Shown here piece after piece: positions 9,325-20,009 of a stretch of 64,000 nt of DNA. Below the pieces are notes generated by a model that had not been told where the DNA came from, did not search any database, and saw nothing but the letters and a program-made list of their open reading frames with translations. The number at the start of each line of letters is the position of its first letter. The first letter of the stretch is position 1. The stretch spans positions 4,766,299 to 4,830,298 of the forward strand of contig CM020620.1 of the NCBI GenBank assembly GCA_009829735.1, given 5' to 3'. Source of the stretch: Pyropia yezoensis. Its lineage: Eukaryota; Rhodophyta; Bangiophyceae; Bangiales; Bangiaceae. Position numbers and translations under genes: made by a program.

Positions 9325-10319
9325 GGCCACCTCCGCAACTCAACCCGTGGAACGGCGCGGAAAGAAGTGCCTGAAGGCGCGGCTGCGGGGGGTGACTCAC
9401 GCTGACTGGGATAGGCCGCAAGCCTCACTGGCTCGTCCCTGCAGCGGGGCGCGCACGCATCCCCTTCCTCAGCCGGCGGGTGGCGGCTCCTTGGCGGTCT
9501 GTGTGCATACACCCAGCCGCACGCAGCGCGAGGACGCCCTTGCGCCGAGGCGGGCGCGGCGTCTCGCTGCCTGGGTGGTGCGAGCGCGAGGATGCTCCCC
9601 CTTGGGGCCGCGGCCGCGCACCTTCCCGATCACCTGACTGGGGGGGGGATCAGCCGTCGCTGGCCGGAACAAATCCTGACATTCCCAGCTTTGTGGGGGG
9701 CGGGCCTGGAGCGCGGCCAAGCCATCTCTCGTGACCGTTGCCAAGCATCCGCTGACAGCGTCTGCTGCCGCCCCGCGGGGGGGGGGTGGGGAGTGGTGGT
9801 GGAGAGCCACACCGGCTCGTCGACGGCGCGCGCGCCCAAATTGACCCATCCCACTGGCAGCCGGCGGCCCAGCAGGCCCGAAACTGGTCGACAGCGTGCA
9901 GGCGAGAAGGGGGTGGGGCCTGGCTGTGGAAGTAGTGTACATTTTCAACTGGCGTGTTCGTTTGGGCTACAGCCGCCCCCGCGAGCCGGCGAGGCACCCA
10001 ACGTTGCCATATCGAGCATCGCGGGCTGGCCCACACGGCGTGGACGCCGTCCAACTGCCAGGGTGGCCAGCCCAGGCTCTATCCATACCGTTTCCCTCGC
10101 ATCGGGGAGAAACTCCCCCTGTGCGAGTGGTAGGACCACAGCGTACCGCCCGCGTGAGCGAGGCTACGTACGGCAGCGTCGAAATACAGAGGGCGCAGTA
10201 GGAAACGGGGGGCGCTCGGGCGGGGCGCTCTCTGTTTGGAGAGGGAAGGAGAGAAATGGAGGAGAGGGGTTTTCGACGTGCGCTGGTATGGTAAGTACAG
10301 TTCATGACCCGGTTGTATG
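9325..10319. other. Intergenic region upstream of the spondin gene
   Basis: About 1 kb with overlapping open frames caused by GC bias and no recognisable domains. No RNA gene or repeat structure is visible until the hairpin at 10320. Confidence 0.5.
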
Positions 10320-10358
10320 ACTCCCAGTTATATGGCGCCCTGCCGTATAACTGGGAGT
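10320..10358. repeat. Perfect 13-bp hairpin
   Basis: ACTCCCAGTTATA at 10320-10332 and its exact complement TATAACTGGGAGT at 10346-10358 are separated by a 13-base loop. It may mark a transposon end or be an isolated palindrome. Confidence 0.7.
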
Positions 10359-10369
10359 ATCGTTGCGGC

Positions 10370-11113
10370 CGTTCTCGCAGGAGTCGATCACCTCTCCAAA
10401 CGATCGTTCGTCATACAGCGCACTTTCAGGTAATTAGAATACTGGAAGAGCATGACGGTGTGATTGGGGGGACCATAGGGGGCTTCCCGGGCGCTTCTCC
10501 GCCCACATGCGCCACCCGCACCGGCGCCATTTAGCGGTTTACGATCCCTCACGGCAGTTACATGCCAATGTTCTGCGGTATCTCTTTGAGCAAGCGTCTG
10601 GGGACACCCCAGTGTCCACAAGGGAGCTGGATGTGGAGGGCTCGCTGACGAGTGAGGACGACGAGGAGGTGAGGGCTGCGACGGTAGACACGATTGTGTT
10701 TGAGAGTAGAAGGAGGGGTGCCGAGGGTGGCAGTGACGGTGGTGCATCGTCCGGCAGCGACAATGAGTGACTCATTTATTTTCTTATGGCCGCTTCCCTC
10801 GTGCGTGTGTACACGAGTCCCAGCTGCCAAGAAGGCGCAGCAACAGAGGGGTCCAGCATTACAAGATGCTGCAGCGCTTGGGCAGGTGGAGCGTGGGTGC
10901 TCCCCATCGTTCACTGCTCGAGTTTCAGGGCGGATCTGCTGACTTTGCGTTGAGGACGACGTCCCGGCCCTGCTGCGACTGTGTCTCAAATATGAAATTG
11001 GATACGTCTCGGTGCGGTCGACCGAAAGCATACAGTCCGGTCCGCGTCAGATTCACGCGATCGACAGTGATCTGAGCTCTGGATCACCCGTGATCGCCGT
11101 CGAAGCGAGAACG
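10370..11113. mobile_element. Possible 744-bp inverted-repeat element
   Basis: The left segment 10370-10391 begins CGTTCTCGC and ends CGATCAC. The inverse complement of 11090-11113 begins with the same CGTTCTCGC and ends CGATCAC. The two differ in the middle. Between them lies a short acidic open frame, as in the 818-bp element. No target-site duplication could be fixed, so the boundaries and element nature are tentative. Confidence 0.3.
10507..10770 (+). CDS. Short acidic hypothetical ORF, 87 aa
   Basis: The ATG at 10507 opens 87 codons. After a basic start the protein becomes acidic and polar, with ELDVEGSLTSEDDEEV in the middle and a tail GGSDGGASSGSDNE. No family is recognised. It lies inside the possible inverted-repeat element and may be a transposon-encoded remnant, not a cellular gene. 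Confidence 0.3.
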   Translation: MRHPHRRHLAVYDPSRQLHANVLRYLFEQASGDTPVSTRELDVEGSLTSEDDEEVRAATVDTIVFESRRRGAEGGSDGGASSGSDNE

Positions 11114-12278
11114 ATCGCCAGCCAGACGGCGACACACGGCGTTTCCTGGGCCCCGGCGCAAGGACTCTGCATCGCTGCGCTGGAAAGGGGGCTACATAGT
11201 GCGCAAGGGTGCGGGTCGTGACTGTATCCACGGGATGTTCCATGTAGCGCACGCTATCTGGGCGTGTCTCCCAGTCCGCCCCCCACCCGCATTGGCAGAC
11301 GGCTGGAAGGCCGTTTCAACCGCCCTACGCCGGCAACACATGCAGAACACCTTGTCGCCAGCTCTGGAAAGGGCGCGTCCGCTGCCAGGCCAGCGAGCCG
11401 AGCCTCGAGTGGACAGCCAACTCAGCCACTCCCCCCCCGCAACATCCCTCGTCACACCACTCGTGACCGCGCTCAACCAAAGCAGCGAGTCAGCTGGGGG
11501 AGGAAGGGCAGAAAGAAGAGGTCAGACCATTTATGTACAGAAAAATAGGCGACGACCGAGTCGCCACAAGCCCCCGCCACAGCCAACAACGTACGCAGCC
11601 CCGCACGCAACTGTGAACAGGCGGGGGGGGCGATGCCGCCGTCAGTGGCCATGCCCGTATGCTAGGCCACCCGTCCACCGTTCGGCCGTCCTCGTCGCCA
11701 GTCAGGCGGCCAAGCCACTCCCCTTGCGGGTGCTACACAGCAGCCACGCGCCCGTCGGTCGGAGACATCCACCCACACACGACCGACGCCAACAGGGCAC
11801 CTGTGCCGTCGGTACGTCACCTAGAAGGGCACTGCCACAATCGGCACAACCTAGACGTCTCGCCTGCGGTCGACGCCACCGTGACACCGATGCTCCTGGC
11901 TGATGCGGCGCCATGGGTCAGCTAGCCAGGTCCAGTCGCCCACGCCCCTCGTCATGAGCGCAACCGCCGCGACCGCCAGAGCGCCCTCCGCCCACCGAGG
12001 CGGCCCACCCCGCCCAGCTCGACATGGCGGCACCCATCCATCCCCCAAACGAACGACAGCCACCCGTGCGTCCGCCCCCACTAGCCACACACGCAAAACA
12101 CCAAAGCAGATAGACACGCAAATCCCCGCGGGGCGCGCACGCACGCCCTCCAGTATCCAAGTGCGACTCAGCTCCCACCCACCCACAGCCTCCTCCCCCC
12201 CACCCATCGTGGTGGTGCCAAGCCAACACCGCCCGTCTACCGCCACAACTTGCGCCCTGAAAGGGCGGGGTGCGCCGC
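11114..12278. other. Intergenic, no supported gene
   Basis: More than 1 kb with long but patternless open frames on both strands. I see no domain, RNA gene or clear repeat. Confidence 0.45.
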
Positions 12279-12593
12279 TCACCCGATAAACCGTCCTGGG
12301 AGGTCCAGAACCAGCCGTACAACCTGCTCCTCATCAGCGGAGGTCGCGCGGCCGGCCGTCATCACCGCGGGCAGGGCGGCCGCGGCTGCGGTAGCGCCCG
12401 TCGTCGTTGTCGACACCGCCCGTGTAGATCGGGGCGATACGGTCGCCGCGGCGGTGGTGGCAGTGGTGGGGGGAGGGCGGCCGGCGAGGGAACCCCGCAG
12501 GGCGGCAAACACTTGCGCGCCCGGCAGCCGCAGGCGGGTGGCGGCAAAGGCGGGCCACGAGGTCGATGGGGTTGGCACACACGGAGGGGCCAT
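12279..12593 (-). CDS. Hypothetical 104-aa frame, possibly a first exon with transit peptide
   Basis: The ATG at 12593 opens 104 codons on the minus strand. Residues 1-80 are Ala, Thr, Arg and Pro rich with few acids, like a mitochondrial or plastid transit peptide. The end (DEEQVVRLVLDLPGRFIG) looks like the start of a folded helical domain. A GTGAGC string follows immediately and could be a splice donor. I found no matching downstream exon. This may be the first exon of a gene, or a chance frame. Confidence 0.3.
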   Translation of the reverse strand: MAPPCVPTPSTSWPAFAATRLRLPGAQVFAALRGSLAGRPPPTTATTAAATVSPRSTRAVSTTTTGATAAAAALPAVMTAGRATSADEEQVVRLVLDLPGRFIG

Positions 12594-13180
12594 GGTGGGG
12601 ATGGGAGAGGCGGGTAGGGAAGATGGAAGCGAAGAGAGCGCGTGTACGCCGAAAGGAGGCAACAGGGGGGGAGAAAGTGGCAGCAATATGCACAACAAGG
12701 TGAGCGCACACGGGGAGCAGGAGGAGGGGGGCCGCGAAGTGACGTGTCTGTGATGGGCAGCGTACGCGACAGGGCTGTCGGTCGGTTGTGCACCGGCCGG
12801 GCGGTGGCGCGGGGCGGTGAAGTAGGCCACGGCGGGCGCACGTGCAATCCTCCACGCAGCTTCGACGACGTCGGGTGGGTGTGTGGGTGGGCGAGCGGCT
12901 GGCCGGGTCGCCGGCGGCGTCTCCGACGGCCGCGCCGAACAGAATCGGTAGCTACAGCACGGCGGCGGATGCGGCGGCGGCGGGTCTGCGACGAGACGAG
13001 GTTGCCGAGATCACCCCCCCGCCACCCGTCTTTGCAGCTGGGGTCGGCGATGTCTGCCACGGCGGGGAACCCCGTTGGTTGTGAGGGGCAGCGAGCAGCG
13101 GCGCGGTGGGCAGTGGGCGCCCCAATCTCGGAGCTTAAAATGCAGAGAGAGGACAGATTAGAGTGTTTCCACGGGTACCA
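12594..13180. other. Intergenic, no supported gene
   Basis: GC-biased DNA with overlapping open frames on both strands and no recognisable domain or RNA gene. Confidence 0.45.
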
Positions 13181-13470
13181 ACCATCTCGCATACCATCTC
13201 GCATATATTTTCGGAATGCTCATTTAAGGCGCCACGTGGCCGTTGAATGTCCAGTTGGCCAATGGGAGAGCCGCGCGGGCTCGTGGGTCCCCGGTGGAGG
13301 CCCGATTCGGGCCGTCGATTCAGATTCAGAGGGGAAAGGAGTTGCTGTAGTTGATTCAAGTCTCGAGTGCCACGTACACGACAGAGATGGTGGCGACTTG
13401 GTTTATACCATCTCGGAAACGATCTACCCCCCCCTAGTTCGTTTCCGAGATGGTCTAGACCATCTCGTTT
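13181..13470. repeat. CATCTCG repeat cluster with 16-bp hairpin
   Basis: CATCTCG occurs twice directly at 13184-13204 and again several times in both orientations at 13407-13470. At 13407-13454 the arms ACCATCTCGGAAACGA and TCGTTTCCGAGATGGT form a perfect 16-bp inverted repeat with a 16-base loop. The roughly 290-bp block between the clusters could be a small MITE, but no target duplication is clear. Confidence 0.5.
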
Positions 13471-13899
13471 CGGCTTGTGGGACGCCATATTGGGCTAGAA
13501 CTGGCCCCGTTTGAAGGTTTCGCGGCATGTGTGAAAGCTTTGAGACATGATTCGAGGGTCCTGCCTGCATTTCGGCGCGTACATACTGCAGGGGGGGGGA
13601 TGGACGCGGGTCATTGTGCTGTGCCGGCCCGATCGACACAGTTGCTGGCGCCCACTCGCGTGGATCCCTCCGGCTGGGGACTAGCACATGTCTGGCAGCC
13701 CTGTGTCCACGAGCGCTGACACGTACCCGGCCCAGCTATGCTGGGCGACGTCCTGGGGCAGCCACGCGTGGCCAATCCGCGGTTCTTTTGGCCGGTGGGG
13801 GCGGCGGGGGGGGGCGCTCACAGCAGCCTCGGGGCGGCCGCTTCGCGTCGGCCCGCCATGCCGGGGAGTGTTCCAGGGGGTACGGGGGGGCGGCGGCCA

Positions 13900-14200
13900 A
13901 GCGTGGCGGGCGTGGAACGCTGTTTTTTTTTGGGGGGGGCGCCAACGGCCCCGGGAATGCCGATGCACACCAGCCGTCGTCGTCGCGTGGCCCGACGATT
14001 CGAGGGGGCATGGGGGCGCGTGGCGTGCTGTTTGAGGGGGGGGGGCCGCCAGCGGCCCCGAAATGGCTGCTCCGACCAGGCGGTCGGAACCGCATGGCGC
14101 GCTCCTTGGCTGGGGGGGGCGCGTGGTGTGCTGTTTCAGGGGGGGGGGCGCCAGCGGCCTCGAAAAGGCTGATCCATCCCGGCGGTCAGGGCTGGGCTGC
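13900..14200. repeat. Degenerate tandem repeat of about 100 bp
   Basis: A unit containing GCGTGG, then TGCTGTTT, a run of G, and GCCAGCGGCC recurs near 13915, 14020 and 14120 with about 100-bp spacing. Copies differ mainly in G-run length. It lies just left of the Harbinger transposase and could be subterminal DNA of that transposon. Confidence 0.55.
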
Positions 14201-14229
14201 TGTCCCTGTCCCCATCGCCGTCGTCACCA

Positions 14230-14835
14230 CCACCGTCGGCGCGCGCTGCCAGTCGCCACCATCGCCGCGTCTGCCACCGCCATCTCGCCACCGTTGCGGT
14301 GTCCACCGCCACCTCGCCACCGTCGCGCACACGACCGCCGTGGCCGCCACCGTCGCTGCGACCACCATCACGGCGGCTACCGGATCCACCGCCGCGGCCA
14401 CGAGCATCGAGGCCACCACCATCGCGGCGACCGCCGCCGCGGCCGCGTAGCCGTCGCGGCCACCACCATCGCGGCCACCATCGCGGCCGCAACCTTCGCT
14501 ACCAGCACCATCGCAGGTACCACCGTCGCGGCCACGACCATCTCGGCGGCCATCGTCGCGGCCGCCACCGTCGCGGCCACTACCATCGGCCGCCACCGTC
14601 GCGGCCGCGTAGCCGTCGCGGGTGCCACCATCGCGGGTGCCACCGTCGCGGGTGCCACCATCGCGGGTGCCACCGTCGCGGCCGCCACCGTCGCGGGTGC
14701 CACCATCGCGGCCGCCACCGTCGCGGCCGCCACCGTTGCGGCCGCCACCGTCGCGGCCGCCACCGTCGCGGCCGCCACCGTCGTGACTGCTGCCGTCGCG
14801 GCCACCGCCATCGCGGCGACCGCCGCCGCGGCCGT
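14230..14835. repeat. 15-bp minisatellite (CACC-GTCGCGG-CCGC type)
   Basis: From about 14500 to 14800 a 15-bp unit is repeated nearly perfectly, alternating between CACCGTCGCGGCCGC and CACCATCGCGGGTGC forms. Less regular copies extend left to about 14230. The 15-bp period keeps frames open and creates apparent Thr-Ile-Ala or Arg-Asp-Gly proteins, which I treat as artefacts. Confidence 0.85.
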
Positions 14836-14878
14836 AACTGGCAAGGGCATCCTCTGGCAACTTTGAGGGGGACTCGCC

Positions 14879-16943
14879 ATGGCCACCCACCATCCCGGAG
14901 ATCGGGAGGCTTGGGAGGTGTCCGACGGATCGGGCGACGAGGCGCGCGCCGCCGTTGTGGCTTCGCAGCTGTCTTTGTGCCGGCGAAAGCACTATGTCGC
15001 TCTGTCGGGTGCTATTGCGCGGCGCCGACGTCGGGGCGGATCTGTCCCAGGCCGCCGCGCCAACCGGCGTCGCGATTTTGACGTCGGCTTTCGTGGCATC
15101 CAGCGGGACTACTTCGGCTTGGATGGCCATCCTCCTGTTTATGGCGAGCAGGACTTTGAGGCGCGCTTCCGCGTGCCCCGCAGCGTGTTCATGGATGTCT
15201 ACAATGACGTCAAGGACCTCCCCTACTGGAAGAGGTCCACTCACGCAACAGAGCGCTCGCAGGCGTACGGGCTGCAGAAGGTTGTGGCCGCTTTTCGCGT
15301 GCTCGCATATGGCGAGGCCGCCGATCGGCCTGACGAGTACTTGCGCTTGGCCAAGTCAACCACCGCCATGGCCACACAGATGCTCGTGGACCACATCGTC
15401 GACAACTACGAGGATTCTTATCTGCGGCCGCCCACCAACGCGGAGCTGGCCCACATCCTCGACCGTAACGAGCAGCGGGGCATGCCGGGGTGCATGGGGA
15501 GCATCGACTGCTCACACTGGGTGTGGCGGATGTGTCCGAAGGCGCAGGCCGGGCAATACCAGGATTACAAGAAGCGGCGGTCGGTGGTAATGGAAACGGT
15601 TTGCGATGAGGATCTCTACATTTGGCATTTTTTTGTGGGGGCGCCCGGGAGCCACAATGACATTAACGTGTGGGGCCAGTCGCCGTTATTGTGCGTCCCG
15701 TAAAAAGTGGACGTGCACAGGTCGTGCAGTGTGTGTTTGATTGGTCCAGTGGCCGATATTTGACATGATCACGACACGAGCACGTCCACTTTTTACGGGA
15801 CGCACTATATGCATGGACGTGATGAGCGGGGCGTGGCCGCCTGATATTTTTGAGTTTACACTGAACGGCCGCAGTCGTCGTTTGTTGTATTACTTGGCTG
15901 ATGGCGTCTATCCCCATTTCCCCATTTTTGCCCGCCCCTTCTCGCGCGCCGCCAACAACACCACGAAGAAGCGCACGTACAACCGGCTCCAGGAGGCACT
16001 GCGCAAGGACGTTGAGCGCCTCTACGGGGTCATGACGGCGCGGTTTCATATCCTGCAACACCCAGCGAAGTTCCACAGCATGGACCGCATCATCCGCACC
16101 GCCAAAGCCGTCGCTATTCTACACAACATGGTCGTCGTCCAGCGACGCGACGGGTACCTTTCCCGGCGCCGCATGGGCGACGCATATGGGGTCCCTGGGG
16201 CTGCGGCGGCCGCCGTGGTGGTCGCGGAAGCCGCGGCGGCGGCGGCGGCCGCGGCAGCGGCGGCCGCGGCGGCCGCGGCAGCGGCGGCGGCGGCGGCGGC
16301 CGACGACAACTCAGCCGCGGAGCGGAGCGACGAACCGGCAGCTGGCGGACCTGGCGAGCGTTCCGAAGGTGGGGGTGTGGCGGCCGTGGGGAGTGAGAAC
16401 CCGACTGCCGGCCGCCCTGGCGGACGTGCTAGAGGTGGGGGCGGGGCGGCCGCTCCTGGATGCGTTCATTTAGCATATGGCGGAGCTGCCGCCCGGCCCG
16501 TAGGCGCCGGGAGAGGCAGAGGAGGAGGTGGAGGTGGATTTAGAGGCGGACCAGGCGGCGGGGCCGCCCGGCCGGCGGGTGTCGAACGAGGCGCAGGGGC
16601 AGGGGGTGGCGCCGGGCGAGTTTGGCGGGCTGAGGGTGGTGGTGGTGGTGGTGCCGCTCAAGGTGCAACAGCCGATGGAGGTGGGGCAGCAGGCGGTGGT
16701 GTTTCTGGGCGCGGCAGCGGGCCAGGTGGTTCTGCAGGCCGTGGTGGGACTGGGCGCGGTGGAGGCGCGGGGCGAGGTCGAGTGGACGGCCGCTCGGCCG
16801 CCGTACAGCGGCGGTCGGCCGTGCGCAGCCCTGTTGAGCACGAGCGCCTGCGCGTGGACCTGATGGAGCATGTGTGGACGCACAGAAGGCGCGCGCTGGC
16901 TCCATATGTTCATCGGCATCACATGCTCACGCCGCAGCCGTAG
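14879..16943 (+). pseudogene. PIF/Harbinger transposase (DDE superfamily), split by a 119-bp MITE
   Basis: The ATG at 14879 opens a frame with a basic N-terminus, a helix-turn-helix-like region (RVPRSVFMDVYNDV) and the Harbinger core. GSIDCSHW gives the first catalytic Asp near residue 209, and GAPGSHNDINV gives the second near 263. The frame is cut at 15688 by a MITE and resumes after it with GVYPHFPIFARPF and QEALRKDVERLYGVMTARF. The latter carries the expected catalytic Glu. ILHNMVVV follows. The inserted 119 bp plus 2-bp duplication shift the frame; without them it is continuous. A poly-alanine tract of about 25 residues (16229-16303) and a long Gly-rich tail follow. The tail to 16943 may be readthrough of GC-biased DNA, not transposase. 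All three catalytic acids are present. Confidence 0.85.
15689..15807 (-). mobile_element. 119-bp mariner-like MITE, copy 1 (in Harbinger transposase)
   Basis: The ends are TTGTGCGTCCCGT and, inverted, TAGTGCGTCCCGT, with terminal inverted repeats of about 28 bp sharing GTGCGTCCCGTAAAAAGTGG. It is flanked by TA on both sides (15687-15688 and 15808-15809). It has the same length as two copies near 60.5 and 61.3 kb but lies in the opposite orientation. A TA duplication and short inverted repeats point to Tc1/mariner mobilisation. No coding capacity. Confidence 0.85.
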
Positions 16944-17110
16944 TGTAGCGCGTGAGGCGCATGGAGCTAAAGGTTTTTTTTTCGCCTGCGGGTTTTTTTT
17001 TTTCCTTGAATAAGAAGCGTACGCTCTGACACACGCGGCCGGTCGGGCTCGTCCGCACAGCCGATGTGCGAAAACGCTAAGGCGGCCGCCCAGGCGCGAC
17101 TGGCGGCCGG

Positions 17111-17290
17111 CCAAGTTGCGTGCCTGGGCGCGGCTAACGGGCAGACGCCCAGGCAGCCCCCGGCGACCGGCCAAGGTGCGTGCCTGGGCGCGGCTGACGG
17201 GCAGACGCCCAGGCAGCCCCCGGCGACTGGCCAAGGTGCGTACCCGGGCGCGGCTGACGGGCAGACGCCCAGGCAGCCCCCGGCGACCGC
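17111..17290. repeat. 60-bp tandem repeat, three copies
   Basis: Three consecutive 60-bp units (17111, 17171, 17231) contain CTGGGCGCGGCT and GGCAGACGCCCAGGCAGCCC and differ at only a few positions. They lie between the two Harbinger genes. The 20-codon period keeps frames open, so apparent repetitive proteins here are not called. Confidence 0.9.
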
Positions 17291-17783
17291 ACAAGGCCGC
17301 CGCCGCCGCCGTGGCCGTGCACCAGGTGCGGTCAGCGGCCGCTCTATAGCGGCCGCACTGAGGGTGCGGTGCCCGTGTCGCCGCGCACCGGGTGCGGCGG
17401 GCGGGCGCCCTCCCACCGTCGAGTGCGGGCAGCGGATCATGGCGCACCGAGGGGGGCGGGGGAAGGTACCTCGCAGCTGCGCGCACTCTGGGTAGGAGGG
17501 CGCACACAGGGCGAATGTGCCTCGCGTGGACTCCTTTTTTTGACAGGTCTCCGTAGAGAAAAAAGACGTGAGGTGCATCGTGCAAAGGTTTATGGCAGAG
17601 AAGCATGCATGAAACAAAGTCTACGCCCGACACCCAGTGATGATCACAGATGAAGACAAGCAGCAAGACGTTCAGGACAAAAGCAAAACACCAACGAAAA
17701 AAAACAGCGCTCGACAGACACAGAAACACAAACCAGGAAAAAAAAAAAAGAGACACCACCGGCACAGCAAAGCCACAAACCCA

Positions 17784-19228
17784 TCAAAGGTACAGGTCAT
17801 CTTCGTCTTCGTCCTCCTCCAGCTCCTTCACGTCCCCAATTAGGGTCCCAAACTCATCGTCGTCGTCAGGCACATTACCAAAGCCGTCATCGTCCTGAGG
17901 GTCCTCTGACCCAGACAGGGAGGGTGTAGGAGAAACGTAAAGGGCCGCCCGCTTCGGCCCTTTACCCTTGCTGCTGCGCTGTGTAGCAAACTGCAGCTGC
18001 CTCGTGACCTGCGCCCGACGGCCGACCGAGAGCAAGGCAGCCGCCGAGCGACCGCCCGTCACGGCCGTCGTGATGGACATGGCGCCGGAAGCAGACATGT
18101 GGGGCGCCGGCGTGGCCACAGCCCGCTCAGCGGGCGCCACCGATCGGCGTAAAGTCTGCGGTCCAGCCGTGGCCGCAGATGCAGCCGCCGCCGCCGCTAG
18201 AGGCCCCCCCCCCAGTCCGTACCGCACCGGTGGTGCGCGCGCCGGTGCCGGGCGACGCGGTTGTGCGGGTGGGGGTAGGACACGCGGTTGCGCGGCCGGG
18301 CGGGGCGCGACGGGCGGCCACGAAAAGTCGACAACGGGCGGTAGGGGAGGCGAACCCGGCGGATGGCTGCCGTCAGGGAGCGGCCAAGGGAGAAGCGCAG
18401 CAGGGGGGGCCGTGGGTGGGGGAGTACTGGCGGCGGCCACATCCCCGGCAGCCGCTGAAGAGCGGCCACCTGGAGCACTTGAACCCGCAGCGGCCCCGAC
18501 GACGGACGCCACCGCGGCCTGCCCAGCAGCCGCGGCCACTGCAGTCGTCGAGGCCGCTGGGGCGGCCGCCCCCCCCCGCCCCCCCCCCCCGCACGCCCCC
18601 TCCCCTATCCGCCCCCCCTGCACCGGCGGCCGCCCCTGCGGCCGCCCCAGCGCTCAGCACATCTGCTCCTTCTGCTTCATGCACTTCCCGGGCAGCAGCT
18701 CCCGCAGAAGGGCCCGATGGAGCGGGCCCCGTCCCACTAGCCCCGCCGCTGTTGGCGGCCGCGCCCGTGGCGGCCGACCGTTGTTGCGCAGCCAAGTGGG
18801 CCGCGATCAGTTCGTCGGCCCGTCTGGCCAGAAAGTCACGAAAGCGTGGCTCGTCCCGAATTGCGGGTGCCGACAAAGTCGCGACGATGTTGCGGTCACG
18901 GGCCGCCTCCGCAAGCACCTTTAGCGCCTTCGTGTTTGCCTCGCCCTCCTGCTTAAACGCCTTGTCGCGGGCTGCCTGCACGAGCTTCGCCAGCGTTGAC
19001 TGCGTTCCCAGCGGGCGGTCCGCAAAGGTAGCCGGTCGCTGGCGCTTGCCAGCCGCCAGGCCGTCCGCTCGCGTCCCCTCCTGGTCGCCGCCGCCATCAG
19101 TCGTGGCCGCGTCCGTCGCGGCCGCGTCCGCTGCGGCCGCATCACGCGCGCTGAGGTCGTCGCCCACGCTTGCCACGGCGTTCGCTGCACCCACCGCCGC
19201 GCCAGCAGGGCGGCGGCCGCGGCGGCGT
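17784..19228 (-). pseudogene. C-terminal part of Harbinger-associated Myb/NAM-like protein
   Basis: Reading down from the LTR boundary at 19228, the minus frame gives a Ser/Asp/Ala-rich linker and a basic AGKRQRP signal. A helical block follows, TLAKLVQAARDKAFKQEGEA and RDEPRFRDFLARRADELIAAH, resembling the C-terminal helix of NAM-associated proteins. Around 18576-18601 the frame changes at two C runs. The following frame carries an Ala/Pro-rich stretch and ends in a strongly acidic tail (DDDGFGNVPDDDDEFG, then ELEEDEDEDDLYL) at 17784. The shift at a homopolymer may be a length error or a real break. In PIF/Harbinger elements this second protein binds DNA and helps the transposase enter the nucleus. 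Confidence 0.6.
19224..19228. other. Target-site duplication GGCGT (left copy)
   Basis: GGCGT lies immediately left of the 5' LTR and is repeated exactly right of the 3' LTR at 28870-28874. Five bases is the usual duplication size for Ty3/gypsy integrases. Confidence 0.9.
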
Positions 19229-19800
19229 TGTAGCATCCCTGGCCCCGACTTGGCGCCGACCCGGGACTGCAACCAGAGGGCACCAGGTGCCAGAACACGC
19301 CCGCCGTGTGGCGATGGTTGGCGGCCGTGGCCCGTGCCCGGCACTGGGATGCGGTGGACTACGCTATCCACACGCGAGAGAGGGATTTCTGATGTGTTTT
19401 TGCATATTTGTGAGGGACTTGATTTGAGAGAATTTGAGTGTGAGATTAGTGAGTGGGAATAGAATTAGTAGTGATAGTGGCCCCCGACCTGACGAGGTTA
19501 GACTCGGGTCGGGGCCACTCGGGGTTATGGGGGGGCTACCGGGCCAACGTGCCGGGGTTCCCCCAGATGCACGTTAAGAGGGACAGCGAGGCGCCCTCGG
19601 CCCGCGCCCTCAGGGAAAAAGACAACTACGCGTTTGCTTTCCTCTTCCCCGTGTGCACTACCGTGCGTATCTGTTTGCCCTGCAAGCAGGCACGTGAGGC
19701 AACAGGCATACCATTCTCGTAGTTCCCCTTTCTGCGTTACCTGTCCCTTTCCCCCGAGGGATATTGACACGTGTCTGAGAGGATCGAGTTTTATACCACA
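19229..19800 (+). repeat. 5' LTR of the Ty3/gypsy element
   Basis: A 572-bp direct repeat, starting TGTAGCATCCC and ending TATACCACA, matching 28298-28869. The inner part holds an AT-richer stretch (about 19395-19480) in an otherwise GC-rich sequence, the likely promoter region. Confidence 0.95.
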
Positions 19801-19804
19801 TATT

Positions 19805-19822
19805 TGGTGGAGCAGCAGGGGA
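19805..19822 (+). other. Primer-binding site
   Basis: TGGTGGAGCAGCAGGGG starts 4 bases after the 5' LTR. It begins with TGG, complementary to a tRNA 3' CCA end. It does not match the initiator-Met site TGGTATCAGAGC common in plants; I cannot name the tRNA. Confidence 0.65.
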
Positions 19823-20009
19823 TTGGAGTGTTTGAGAAGAGACATTTGGGAGCAGCGGTTGCGTTGTTCCTATTCTGTCTTTTTCTGTGGTTTGGGAATT
19901 ATTTGCACCCGTTCACGGGAACCCCATTCCTGGCTCTCCAACCCCTCTCTTGTGGTCTTGCGATCTTTGGACACGCAGGTAACTGGACTGTGGCTGTCAA
20001 GAGACCAAC

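Noticed and set aside
14063-15244. Long Thr/Ile/Ala or Arg/Asp/Gly repetitive proteins on both strands
   Set aside because: Produced by the 15-bp minisatellite; no non-repetitive flanking domain supports them.
16470-17765. A 431-codon minus-strand frame with a hydrophobic start
   Set aside because: Most of it reads through the 60-bp repeat and the antisense of the transposase tail. The hydrophobic start is encoded by a simple T-rich patch.
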